NCBI RefSeq assembly: GCF_900109375.1
Contig: NZ_FOAB01000001.1
Span: 124,001 to 188,000, forward strand
DNA: 64,000 nucleotides
Source of the DNA: Aquimarina amphilecti
GTDB taxonomy: Bacteria; Bacteroidota; Bacteroidia; Flavobacteriales; Flavobacteriaceae
Reading direction: 5' to 3'
In this document: positions 41,717 through 50,944 of the stretch, one piece after another
Layout of the letters: each line of letters starts with the position of its first letter
Numbering within the stretch: the stretch's first letter is position 1
Made by a program: the position numbers and the translations under genes
Notes under the pieces: model-generated
Told to the model about the DNA's origin: nothing
Database searches by the model: none
Seen by the model: the letters and a program-made list of their open reading frames with translations, nothing else

Positions 41717-44700
41717 AATTTTTCTTTCACTTTATCAATATATAAAACAGAATAGATTAATTGCCTGGCCAATAATTATAGGGTGTATTGCAGTATTTGC
41801 GTTTCTTGCAAGTCGTATAGGTTTTGAGGAAGATATTACTAGATTAATTCCTAACAGCGATAAATCAGAGATCACTCAAAAAGTATTAAAGACTGTTTCT
41901 TTTTCAGATAAAATTGTAGTAAATATTGCTAACAAAGGAGAGAATCCCGATGATCTTACAGAATATGCAACTACTTTTATAGATTCGGTAAACGTGCACC
42001 TTGCTAAGTATGTAAAAAAAGTACAAGGTAAAGTTGCAGATGATAATGTGATGGAGTTATATGATTTTGTGTATGATCATCTTCCATTTTTTCTAACAAA
42101 AAAAGACTACGATGATTTAGGGCAAAAAATTAATCCTGATTCTATTGCTAAGGTTATAGAGAGCAATTATAAATCAGTTATTTCTCCGGCAGGCTTAGTT
42201 ACTAGAAAATATATAGTAAAAGATCCTTTATCATTAACACCTATTGGACTTCAAAAATTAGCACAACTTCAATTAGGAGATAATTATGATCTATATAATG
42301 GATTTTTAATTACTAAGGATAGAAAGAATTTGTTATTATTCCTTACTCCTGCGTTGGCAACAAACGAGACAGGAGAGAATACTATTTTTGTAGAGAAGTT
42401 AAAAAAAATAACTAATAACCTTAATAAGAAACATTCCGAAACGACCAACGCTACTTTATTTGGAGCTACGTTGTATGCGGTGGCCAATGCGAAACAGATA
42501 AAAGGGGACATACAACTCACAGTTAGTATTGCCATGACAATACTGTTATTGATACTAATTTTCTTTTATCGTAAGTTGGCAGTACCACTTATTATTTTTG
42601 CACCCACTATATTTGGTGCTACTGTAGCTATTGCTTTATTATACCTGATCAAAGAAAAAATTTCTGCTATATCCTTAGGTATAGGTTCTGTTTTGTTAGG
42701 TATTACATTGGATTATTCCTTGCACATTCTTACTCATTTTAGAAATAATAATAATGTAAAAGAATTATATAAGGATGTTTCTATGCCTGTAATTATGAGT
42801 AGTCTTACTACAGCAGTTGCATTTTTATGTTTAATTTTTGTAAAGTCCGAAGCATTAAATGATCTCGGAATTTTTGCTGCAATCAGTGTGGTAGGAGCAT
42901 CTGTTTTCGCACTAATATTTATACCACAAGTATATCGTTTTTCTGAAAGTAAAAAGACAAAAAGGAAAACGTTTATTGATAAAATATCTGAAATAGATTT
43001 TCATAAGAACAAAGTTTTAATTTCCTTAATAAGTATCATATTTATTATTGGATTATTTCTTTTTCATAAAGTTGGCTTTAATACAGATCTGAGTACCATG
43101 AATTATCAGCCGGAAGAGTTGGTTGCCGCAGAAGAAGATTTGGATAGAATAAATAATAATAAAGCAAAGTCGATATATTTAGTTTCTTATGGATCCTCTC
43201 TAAATGAAGCTTTAAACGCAAATAATAAACTATTTGAAACACTTGATCAAAAGAAATCGAATAATGAGCTTATAAATTTTAGTTCTGTTGGTGGAGTGGT
43301 ATTATCTAAGGAAGCTCAATTAGAAAAAATAGCTCTTTGGGATGAGTTTTGGACAAAAAAACGGAAAGATTCTTTAACCAGTTTATTAATAGAAAAGGGG
43401 AGTGTTCTTGGTTTTAAACCAGAAACGTTTAATCAATTTTATGCAGCATTAAATAAGAATATTAATCCTATTGGTTTTAACGAATATCAAAATATTAAGG
43501 AACTGTACCTCGATGAATTTGTAACTAATGACCAAGATTTTTCAACGGTTGTCTCAGCAATAAAGGTTGATCATCAAAAGGCAGATGAGATTAATTCTTC
43601 ACTTAATAAGATTCCGAATACCGTAGTTATTGATCGGAAACAACTGAATGAGAATTTATTAGGAAACCTAAAGAATGATTTTAATTCGTTGATTGGGTAT
43701 TCCTTAGTAGCTGTAGTTTTATTATTGCTGTTTTTCTATAAAGATCCGATGCTTACATTGGTTACTGCTTTACCCATTGCTATTACTTGGGTAATAACTT
43801 TAGGGGTAATGAAAATGTTACAGATTGACTTTAATATTTTTAATGTAATCATTTCTACATTTATTTTTGGGTTAGGAGTAGATTATAGCATTTTTATAAC
43901 GAACGGACTTATAAAGGAATATACGTATGGGGTTAAGGAACTTTCGACTTACAAAACGTCTATCTTGTTATCCGTAATTACTACTATTTTAGGAGTTGGG
44001 GTTTTGATCTTTGCAAAACACCCAGCATTACGTTCTATATCCACAGTATCGTTGATAGGTATTTTATCAGCCGTTTTGGTTGCATTTACAATTCAGCCAA
44101 TGTTGTTTAGATTGTTTATTACCAATCGTTCAAAAAAAGGATTGACTCCACTTAGAATACGTCAAACACTATGGTCGATTTTTAGTTTTGGTTATTTTAT
44201 CATTGGCGGATTTATAGTTTCCTTGTTGAGCAGTCTTATTATTCCTTGGTTCCCTGTAAGCAAGAAGAAGAAAATGACTGTTTTTCATAAAATAGTTTCT
44301 AAGTTGATGGGGTCAGTACTATACTCCAATCCTTTTGTAAAAAAGCGTATTTACAATTTAGAAAATGAAGATTTCAGTAAACAATGTATCGTTATAGCAA
44401 ATCATTCTTCTTTTTTGGATATTATTTCGATAGGAATGTTGTACCCTAAACTGATCTATTTAGTAAAAGATTGGGTTTATGATAATCCAGTTTTTGGTAG
44501 AGCGGCAAAATTAGCAGGATTTTATCCGGTTTCATCTGGTATCGAGGGTGGAGTTGATCACTTAAGAGAAAAAGTAAAGCAAGGATATTCTTTGATAGCT
44601 TTCCCAGAAGGTAGTAGAACGGATACTGCTAAAATGAGTAGGTTTCATAAAGGATCATTCTATCTAGCTCAAGAATTAAATTTAGATATATTACCAGTAG

Positions 44701-45386
44701 TGATTCACGGAAATTCTCAAGTATCTCCTAAGGGTGATTTTATTATTCATGATGGATCTGTTCAGCTAAAAATTTTACCAAGAATCAAATTGGATGATAA
44801 AGAGTTTGGAGATGGCTATGCAGAAAGAACTAAAAAAATAAGCACATATTTTAGAGAGCAATATGCTATTTTACAAGATGATTTAGAAGGGATAGATTAT
44901 TATAAAAAAGCACTACTAAATAACTATAGATATAAAAGCTGTTTTGGAGAGATAAAAACTGATTATACAGAAAACAAAGAACTGTATTATAAGGTTGCAA
45001 GTTTTATAGAACAAAAAGATCGTGTGATTTGTTATAGTGAGGATTATGGTCAATTTCTTTTACACCTAGCTTTTAAAAGACCATATGCCAAACTAAAAGG
45101 GGTATTAACTCAAGCTGGAAAATTGGATGTAGTAAAAAACTGCTATACAACGGTTAGGAACAAAATAGAATTTGTATCTAATGAAGATTTGACATCGACA
45201 AAATTTGATGTACTTTTGTTACATACAACTACACCAGTACAACCACAACATTTAAAAGATTTAGTGTCAGAGGGTATTACACGAATTATTGTAACCTCTG
45301 AAGATAATAAGTTTTTCGAATCATTGAACACTACTTTCAAAATAGTTGTTCGAGAATTTGGACTAACAGTTTTGAATAGAATTTAA
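41709..45386 (+). CDS. MMPL-type exporter fused to a PlsC acyltransferase and a C-terminal domain
   Basis: A 1225-residue fusion. The first ~860 residues are an RND/MMPL-type exporter: one N-terminal helix, a periplasmic loop, then two sets of helices with the large second loop between (sterol-sensing-like stretches such as LGIGSVLLGITLDYSLHIL and FIFGLGVDYSIFITNG). Residues about 880-1070 are a lysophospholipid acyltransferase with His899-Ser-Ser-Phe-Leu-Asp904 and FPEGSR (965-970). The last ~150 residues form a domain I cannot identify, faintly methyltransferase-like. It could acylate and move pigment or its lipid partner in one protein. It is followed by the oxidoreductase 3 bases later. 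Confidence 0.82.
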   Translation: MHKIFLSLYQYIKQNRLIAWPIIIGCIAVFAFLASRIGFEEDITRLIPNSDKSEITQKVLKTVSFSDKIVVNIANKGENPDDLTEYATTFIDSVNVHLAKYVKKVQGKVADDNVMELYDFVYDHLPFFLTKKDYDDLGQKINPDSIAKVIESNYKSVISPAGLVTRKYIVKDPLSLTPIGLQKLAQLQLGDNYDLYNGFLITKDRKNLLLFLTPALATNETGENTIFVEKLKKITNNLNKKHSETTNATLFGATLYAVANAKQIKGDIQLTVSIAMTILLLILIFFYRKLAVPLIIFAPTIFGATVAIALLYLIKEKISAISLGIGSVLLGITLDYSLHILTHFRNNNNVKELYKDVSMPVIMSSLTTAVAFLCLIFVKSEALNDLGIFAAISVVGASVFALIFIPQVYRFSESKKTKRKTFIDKISEIDFHKNKVLISLISIIFIIGLFLFHKVGFNTDLSTMNYQPEELVAAEEDLDRINNNKAKSIYLVSYGSSLNEALNANNKLFETLDQKKSNNELINFSSVGGVVLSKEAQLEKIALWDEFWTKKRKDSLTSLLIEKGSVLGFKPETFNQFYAALNKNINPIGFNEYQNIKELYLDEFVTNDQDFSTVVSAIKVDHQKADEINSSLNKIPNTVVIDRKQLNENLLGNLKNDFNSLIGYSLVAVVLLLLFFYKDPMLTLVTALPIAITWVITLGVMKMLQIDFNIFNVIISTFIFGLGVDYSIFITNGLIKEYTYGVKELSTYKTSILLSVITTILGVGVLIFAKHPALRSISTVSLIGILSAVLVAFTIQPMLFRLFITNRSKKGLTPLRIRQTLWSIFSFGYFIIGGFIVSLLSSLIIPWFPVSKKKKMTVFHKIVSKLMGSVLYSNPFVKKRIYNLENEDFSKQCIVIANHSSFLDIISIGMLYPKLIYLVKDWVYDNPVFGRAAKLAGFYPVSSGIEGGVDHLREKVKQGYSLIAFPEGSRTDTAKMSRFHKGSFYLAQELNLDILPVVIHGNSQVSPKGDFIIHDGSVQLKILPRIKLDDKEFGDGYAERTKKISTYFREQYAILQDDLEGIDYYKKALLNNYRYKSCFGEIKTDYTENKELYYKVASFIEQKDRVICYSEDYGQFLLHLAFKRPYAKLKGVLTQAGKLDVVKNCYTTVRNKIEFVSNEDLTSTKFDVLLLHTTTPVQPQHLKDLVSEGITRIIVTSEDNKFFESLNTTFKIVVREFGLTVLNRI

Positions 45387-45389
45387 TAC

Positions 45390-46931
45390 ATGCAAGATAA
45401 ATTTGATGTCATTATCATTGGGAGTGGATTAGGAGGATTGGTTTCTGCAAATATTCTTGCTAAAGAAGGTAAGAAAGTATGTGTGTTGGAAAAGAACAAT
45501 CAGTTCGGAGGAAATTTACAGACTTTTGTAAGAGATAAAAGTATTTTTGATACAGGGATTCATTATATAGGGGGGTTGGATAAAGGCCAGAATCTATATC
45601 AGTATTTTAAGTATTTAGATATTATGGATGATCTAAAACTTAAAAGAATGGATATTGATGCTTATGATGTGATTACTTTTGATGATGATGAGTATGAATA
45701 TCCACATGCACAAGGATATGATAATTTTGTAAAACAGTTGGTAAAGTTTTTTCCCGAAGAAGAAAAGGCAATACAAGAATATGTGGATAAGGTTAAAGAT
45801 GTTTGTTATAGATTTCCTTTATATAATTTAGAAGAAGGAGATCGATATTATGGAGAAGATCTATTAACACTTAAGGCCAAAGATTATATAGATAGTACTA
45901 TTAAAGATCCTAAATTAAGAGCAGTTCTTGCTGGTTCTAACCTTTTGTATGCTGGGGATCCAGAAAAAACCCCTTTTTATGTACATGCCTTATCTGTTAA
46001 TTCATATATGGAAAGTGCTTGGAGATGTATTCAAGGAGGAAGCCAGATAGCAAAATTATTAGTAAAAAGATTTAGAGCACTTGGAGGTAAAATTTACAAA
46101 TACCAAGAAGTAAATCAATTTAATTTCGAAGAAGATAAATTAGTTTCAGTTTCTACAACCAAAGGAGATACCTTTTATGCCGATAATTTTATTTCTAATG
46201 TAGATCCAAAACTTACATTACAGATCGTTGGTAAGGAAAGATTTAGAAAATTATATTATAAGAGAATACAGAATACCGAAAGTATAATTTCTTCCTTCAG
46301 TTTATATATAGTTTTCGAGAAAGGAACTTTTCCTTATATCAATAAAAACTATTACCATACTAAAACGTTTGATCAAGTTTGGACGACTCAGGGCTATTCA
46401 GAAGAGAATTGGCCAGAAGCATATATGTTTACGACCAATGAAGATCTAAAGAACCCAGGTTATGCAGAAAATTTGACATCTATTGCTTATATGCGATTTG
46501 ATGAAATGGAACCTTGGAGTGATACCTTTAATACAGTTGCAGAAAAAAATGATAGAGGAGAAGATTACGAAGCGTTTAAGCAGCGTAAAATTGAAGCATA
46601 TTTAAAGGAAATAGAAAAGAAATTTCCAAATATCAGATCTTGTATTAAATCTATTCATACTTCTACACCGTTATCATATAGGGATTATATAGGTTGTTAT
46701 GAAGGTTCTATGTATGGTTTTGCAAAGGATGCAGATAATCCAATGAAATCCTTTTTATCACCAAGAACAAGGATTCCAAATTTGTTATTTACAGGTCAAG
46801 GTTTAAATATGCATGGAGTACTAGGAGTAACTATAAGTGCCGTTGTTACTTGTGGAGAATTGGTTGGTAAAGAACATCTATTACAACGGATTAAAGATAC
46901 TTTGGCAGAAAAAGAATTATCTGAATCGTAA
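45390..46931 (+). CDS. Phytoene desaturase/retinol saturase-like FAD oxidoreductase
   Basis: A 513-residue FAD enzyme. The N-terminal motif GSGLGGLVSANIL is followed by the Glu-Lys-Asn...Gly-Gly-Asn-Leu segment, DTGIHYIGG, and the C-terminal FAD motif FTGQGLNMHGVLGVTISAV. It belongs to the family of carotenoid desaturases and retinol 13,14-saturases. In a polyene cluster it would act on the double-bond system of the chain. Its stop overlaps the next start (TAATG). Confidence 0.85.
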   Translation: MQDKFDVIIIGSGLGGLVSANILAKEGKKVCVLEKNNQFGGNLQTFVRDKSIFDTGIHYIGGLDKGQNLYQYFKYLDIMDDLKLKRMDIDAYDVITFDDDEYEYPHAQGYDNFVKQLVKFFPEEEKAIQEYVDKVKDVCYRFPLYNLEEGDRYYGEDLLTLKAKDYIDSTIKDPKLRAVLAGSNLLYAGDPEKTPFYVHALSVNSYMESAWRCIQGGSQIAKLLVKRFRALGGKIYKYQEVNQFNFEEDKLVSVSTTKGDTFYADNFISNVDPKLTLQIVGKERFRKLYYKRIQNTESIISSFSLYIVFEKGTFPYINKNYYHTKTFDQVWTTQGYSEENWPEAYMFTTNEDLKNPGYAENLTSIAYMRFDEMEPWSDTFNTVAEKNDRGEDYEAFKQRKIEAYLKEIEKKFPNIRSCIKSIHTSTPLSYRDYIGCYEGSMYGFAKDADNPMKSFLSPRTRIPNLLFTGQGLNMHGVLGVTISAVVTCGELVGKEHLLQRIKDTLAEKELSES

Positions 46932-48598
46932 TGAGGAATATTTTTTATTATATTTTTTTTCTATGTATTATCTCCTTATTATCTTCTTGCGGGATTAAGA
47001 AATCATTAGCTGCAAGACCCGATATTTCGGGAATAGAAAGTATCGACACTACTAGAATAAAGCATAGTGAAACTTTCTTTACATTAAATAATAATGTCTT
47101 GCGAAAGAATAAACAGGGGCTATGGGAAATGTATGTAGAAGGAAAACCTCTAGAAAGAGGAGTAGCAGCAGGAAGTTTGAGTAGAGAATTGATCAAAATT
47201 CAAGAAGATGCTTTTATCGGAAAAATAACTGAATTAATCCCTTCAGAAAGTTATCTTAAATTTTTGAGTAAAATTGTAGCTTGGTATAATCGGAAGTTAC
47301 ATTTAAATGTTCCAGAAGAGTATAAAACAGAGATCTACGGGGTTTCTCGATATGCATCCAATGATTATAATGATTTTGCAGAACCTTATGTGCGGATGTT
47401 ATATGCACACGGAGCACATGATATCGGGCATGCATTACAGGATTTAATGTTAGTCGGTTGTACATCTTTTGCTGCTTGGGATGATAAAACTGTTGATGGA
47501 AAATTACTAATTGGGCGTAACTTTGATTTCTATGCAGGTGATGATTTCTCTAAAGAAAAATTAGTGACTTTTATGAACCCTTCAGAAGGATATAAATTTA
47601 TGACCTATGGATGGGCCGGAATGATGGGAGCATTATCAGGAATGAATGAAGAAGGGTTAACCGTTACCATCAATGCTGGTAAATCTAAAATTCCATTGAT
47701 AGCAAAGACACCCATATCTATTTTAACTAGAGAAATATTGCAATATGCATCTACTATTGATGAGGCTATAGAAATTGCAAGAAAAAGAGAAGTGTTTGTT
47801 TCAGAATCTATTATGATTGGTAGTGCTAAGGATAAAAGAGCTGCGTTAATAGAAGTTTCTCCAGATAATTTTGGAGTCTATAACGTTCCAAATACAAATC
47901 AATTAATTTGTTCCAATCATTTTCAGAGTGATTCTTATACAGAAGATAAACGCAATCAAAAAGCTATAGAAGAGAGCCATTCTTTTTATCGATATCAGCG
48001 CATGACAGAACTGTTGTCCGAAAATGATAAATTAAATCCTGAAAAGGCAGTCGCGGTTTTACGAAATAGGGATGGTCTGGATGATAAATTAATAGGATAT
48101 GGTAATGAGAAAGCCTTAAATCAGATGCTAGCACATCATGGAATTGTTTTTCAACCAGAAGAAAGAAAAGTTTGGGTTTCTACCAATCCATATCAAATGG
48201 GAGAGTTTGTAGCCTATGATCTTGATGATGTTTTCGAAAGGATGAAACAACAAAAGGAGGAAATAGTAATTGCTACAGAATCTTTAAATGTTCCTGAGGA
48301 TCCTTTTATTCATACTAAAATGTATGCTAATTACGAATCTTTTAGAATATTAAGCAGAAAAATTGAAAGTGCTATTGATGATGAAAAAGAAGTTTCTGAA
48401 GATGAACTTTCAAGGTTTCAAAGCTTGAACTCTAATTATTGGGCAACGTATTATATCCTTGGAGAATATTATTACGTGCAAAAAGAATATAAAAAAGCTT
48501 TAATAGCCTTTAAACAAGCACAGAAAAGAGAAGTAACCACGGTCCCTGATGTTAAAAATATAGAGAAATACATTCGGAAGTGTGAACGAAAAATATAA
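46931..48598 (+). CDS. C45-family (acyl-CoA:6-APA acyltransferase-like) lipoprotein
   Basis: A 555-residue lipoprotein with a signal ending in Leu-Ser-Ser-Cys. The middle part is an Ntn-hydrolase of the C45 (isopenicillin N acyltransferase) group: Cys177 in VGCTSFAAW would be the catalytic residue, with GRNFDFYAG downstream. Residues after about 480 include one TPR-like unit (YWATYYILGEYYYVQKEY). The Cys is not at the mature N-terminus, so self-processing would be needed or the residue acts internally. It could hydrolyse or transfer an acyl chain in flexirubin assembly. A degenerate copy of its last 22 codons lies at 49276-49341. Confidence 0.8.
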   Translation: MRNIFYYIFFLCIISLLSSCGIKKSLAARPDISGIESIDTTRIKHSETFFTLNNNVLRKNKQGLWEMYVEGKPLERGVAAGSLSRELIKIQEDAFIGKITELIPSESYLKFLSKIVAWYNRKLHLNVPEEYKTEIYGVSRYASNDYNDFAEPYVRMLYAHGAHDIGHALQDLMLVGCTSFAAWDDKTVDGKLLIGRNFDFYAGDDFSKEKLVTFMNPSEGYKFMTYGWAGMMGALSGMNEEGLTVTINAGKSKIPLIAKTPISILTREILQYASTIDEAIEIARKREVFVSESIMIGSAKDKRAALIEVSPDNFGVYNVPNTNQLICSNHFQSDSYTEDKRNQKAIEESHSFYRYQRMTELLSENDKLNPEKAVAVLRNRDGLDDKLIGYGNEKALNQMLAHHGIVFQPEERKVWVSTNPYQMGEFVAYDLDDVFERMKQQKEEIVIATESLNVPEDPFIHTKMYANYESFRILSRKIESAIDDEKEVSEDELSRFQSLNSNYWATYYILGEYYYVQKEYKKALIAFKQAQKREVTTVPDVKNIEKYIRKCERKI

Positions 48599-48610
48599 AT
48601 TGCATACTAG

Positions 48611-48639
48611 ACCTGTCAGGTTTTCAAAACCTGACAGGT
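48611..48639. repeat. REP-type palindrome, left copy
   Basis: ACCTGTCAGGTTTT (48611-48624), one C, then the reverse complement (48626-48639). It lies 12 bases after the C45 gene stop, and 40 bases before the transposase-like gene. The second copy is at 49351-49383. Repeats of this type are moved by REP-associated tyrosine transposases. Confidence 0.85.
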
Positions 48640-48679
48640 TTTGAAATAAATAAATCATGAACTCTGAAATAGAATAGTT

Positions 48680-49237
48680 TTGGAAGTATTAAATAATAAT
48701 AATTTTTATCACATATATAATCGAGGAAATAATAAACAGAATATTTTCCTCGAACCTGATAATTATTTTTATTTTTTGACTTTGCTAAAGAAACATATTC
48801 TTCCAATAGCTAAGATATATAGTTATTGCTTATTGAAAAATCATTTTCATCTTTTGATTCAGATCAAAGAAAATTCTGAAAACCCATCACAGAAATTTTC
48901 TAACTTTTTTAACGCGTATACTAAAGCTTTCAATAAAAAATATGATAGAGTTGGTAGTTTATTTCAAAGACCTTTTAGAAGAATACGGATTGATAATGAA
49001 GACTATTTAAAATCATTAATTGTTTATATTCATCTGAATCCTGAAAGTCATAATATTTCTGAGGATTTTAAAAAGTACTCATATTCATCTTACCAAACTA
49101 TGTTTTCATCAAAAGTTACAAATGTTGAAAGAATAGAGGTTGTTAAGTTATTTAATGATATTGAAAATTTTAAATTTGTTCATAACCAAAAGAAATTCAT
49201 AAATGATGAAAGGTTCAATGAATTAGCTTTAGAATAA
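48680..49237 (+). mobile_element. REP-associated tyrosine transposase (RAYT, IS200-like Y1 family)
   Basis: A 185-residue Y1-type transposase. The HUH metal site is NHFHLLIQI, and the tyrosine-bearing helix with RVGSLFQRPFRR follows; YIHLNPESH is also typical of RAYTs. The reading starts at TTG 48680; an ATG at 48658 is in another frame and stops after six codons. The gene is flanked by two near-identical palindromes and no other IS ends. RAYTs are single-copy, immobile-looking genes that mobilise REP palindromes. It interrupts the pigment cluster between the C45 gene and the acyl-CoA ligase, and appears intact. Confidence 0.85.
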
Positions 49238-49275
49238 TTGTCAAAACCTTACTAGTCTGAATAATAAATAGAGGA

Positions 49276-49350
49276 GTAATTACTATGCCAGATATGAAGA
49301 ATATAAAGAAGAATATCAGGGAATGTAAACGAAAAATATAGTTGCACGCT
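49276..49350 (+). pseudogene. Degenerate second copy of the 3' end of the C45 gene
   Basis: The 66 bases at 49276-49341 translate to a tail ending MPDMKNIKKNIRECKRKI and a stop. The C45 gene ends VPDVKNIEKYIRKCERKI, aligned without gaps. The similarity continues through the next bases (TTGCACGCTAG versus TTGCATACTAG) into the palindrome. So the tail plus palindrome is duplicated on both sides of the RAYT gene. It is a remnant of a tandem paralogue or of a duplication during insertion. Confidence 0.75.
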
Positions 49351-49383
49351 AGACCTGTCAGGTTTTCAAAACCTGACAGGTCT
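49351..49383. repeat. REP-type palindrome, right copy
   Basis: AGACCTGTCAGGTTTT (49351-49366), one C, and the reverse complement (49368-49383): 16-base perfect arms. The central 29 bases are identical to the left copy at 48611-48639. It sits 36 bases before the acyl-CoA ligase start. Confidence 0.85.
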
Positions 49384-49419
49384 GAAAAGAATAATAATAA
49401 GTATAGGGCCTAATATCAC

Positions 49420-50721
49420 ATGATCCAAAACATAGAAAAAGCTTTAACAGCAGAAATATCGAATCTTCAGAATGAAAAACTTCTAGAGTTAATCGATTTT
49501 GTTACTCAATATTCTCCGTACTATAAAAGATTGTTTGCTGATTTGGGTATTTCTAAAGAAGATATCCAAACTGTTGATGATCTTAAAAAACTTCCAATTA
49601 CGACCAAGGATGATTTACAGGCATATAACGATGATTTTTTATGTGTATCTAAATCCGAAATAGTAGATTATGTAACTACATCAGGAACTTTAGGAAAACC
49701 TGTTACGTTTGCACTAACGGAGAAAGATTTACAGAGATTGGCGTATAATGAAGCAACTTCTTTCGAAACTGCAGGAGTAACTAAAACAGATGTGGTGCAG
49801 TTGACTACTACTTTAGACCGAAGATTTATGGCAGGTCTTGCCTATTTTTTGGGAACTAGAAAACTAGGAGCAGCAATGGTGCGTGTGGGTTCAGGAATTC
49901 CAGAATTGCAATGGGATTCTATAGAGCGTTTTCAGTCTACCTATTTAGTGGTAGTTCCTTCCTTTTTATTAAAGTTAATTTCTTATGCTGAAACGCATGG
50001 GATTGATTATCGAAATTCTTCAGTTAAAGCTGCGATTTGTATCGGAGAACCGTTAAGAGATCAAGATTTTAACCTAAATACTTTAGGCAGTAAGATTAAA
50101 GAGAAGTGGGACATAGATTTATATTCTACCTATGCATCTACAGAAATGAGTACAGCATTTACAGAATGCGAAGAACATAGGGGTGGACATCATCGTCCAG
50201 AATTGATTATCGCAGAGATTTTAGATGAATCAGGCAATGCTGTCGAAGAAGGAGAAGTAGGAGAGTTAGCGATTACTACCTTAGGTATTGAAGCGATGCC
50301 TTTATTACGATATACTACTGGTGATATGGTGCAAGCGCATACTGAACCTTGTAATTGTGGCAGAACGACTATGCGTTTGAGTCCAGTTTTAGGAAGGAAG
50401 AAACATATGATTAAGTATAAAGGAACTACGTTATATCCACAAAGTGTGATCGAGGTACTCACAAGTTTCGAAGGATTGGGTATGTATATAATCGAAGTAG
50501 TTATTGGTGACTTAGGAACCGATAAATTATTGATTCATATTTCAGATTCTCTAAGTGCTTTACGACAAAAAGAGTTAAAGGAACATCTACGAGCAAACCT
50601 TAGAGTAGTACCAGATTTGGTATTGAATTCTAAAGAAGCATTAAAAGCTAAAAAATTCCCAGAGATGAGTCGTAAACCAATTTCTTTTATAGACTCTAGA
50701 GAAACTACACATAGTTCCTGA
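49420..50721 (+). CDS. Phenylacetate-CoA ligase-like AMP-forming enzyme (PaaK family)
   Basis: A 433-residue adenylate-forming enzyme. The P-loop-like motif reads TTSGTLGKPV, and STYASTEMSTAF and LRYTTGDM with a C-N-C-G (Cys-Asn-Cys-Gly) segment follow; the GRKKHMIKYKG block leads to the small C-terminal domain. Homologues in flexirubin and aryl polyene clusters activate the aryl starter acid. Here it would activate 4-coumarate from the tyrosine ammonia-lyase for loading onto an ACP. It closes the pigment cluster and is separated from the C45 gene by the RAYT insertion. Confidence 0.85.
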   Translation: MIQNIEKALTAEISNLQNEKLLELIDFVTQYSPYYKRLFADLGISKEDIQTVDDLKKLPITTKDDLQAYNDDFLCVSKSEIVDYVTTSGTLGKPVTFALTEKDLQRLAYNEATSFETAGVTKTDVVQLTTTLDRRFMAGLAYFLGTRKLGAAMVRVGSGIPELQWDSIERFQSTYLVVVPSFLLKLISYAETHGIDYRNSSVKAAICIGEPLRDQDFNLNTLGSKIKEKWDIDLYSTYASTEMSTAFTECEEHRGGHHRPELIIAEILDESGNAVEEGEVGELAITTLGIEAMPLLRYTTGDMVQAHTEPCNCGRTTMRLSPVLGRKKHMIKYKGTTLYPQSVIEVLTSFEGLGMYIIEVVIGDLGTDKLLIHISDSLSALRQKELKEHLRANLRVVPDLVLNSKEALKAKKFPEMSRKPISFIDSRETTHSS

Positions 50722-50837
50722 AAGTTATTGTTATTCATTTGATTTTCAGCTAAAAGTGAGTGCCTACTAGTAAATAGAATAAAATTTTCACATTTACTTA
50801 ACGATTTAAATGGTATTTATTATAAATTTATCGAAAT

Positions 50838-50870
50838 CTAGTTAAGATTTGTTAATTAAATCTTAACTAG
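50838..50870. promoter_or_regulatory. 13-bp inverted repeat upstream of the twin-peptide operon
   Basis: CTAGTTAAGATTT (50838-50850), a 7-base spacer, and the perfect reverse complement AAATCTTAACTAG (50858-50870). It lies 74 bases before the first small gene. It has no T-run, so it may be a regulator-binding site, for example for the LuxR-type regulator encoded downstream. An incomplete terminator of the upstream ligase gene is the alternative. Confidence 0.5.
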
Positions 50871-50944
50871 AAATATTTTACATACCCATACTCCATATTT
50901 TGTAAACTTATTTAATCATATTACTAATTTAAATCAAAAACAAA

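Noticed and set aside
48658..48682. Start of the RAYT gene at ATG 48658 with a frameshift
   Set aside because: That frame stops after six codons and nothing in it resembles a RAYT N-terminus; the TTG at 48680 gives a complete protein.
48611..49383. Repeated palindromes as a two-unit CRISPR array
   Set aside because: The repeats are over 700 bases apart with a transposase gene between, and no cas gene is present; they are REP elements.
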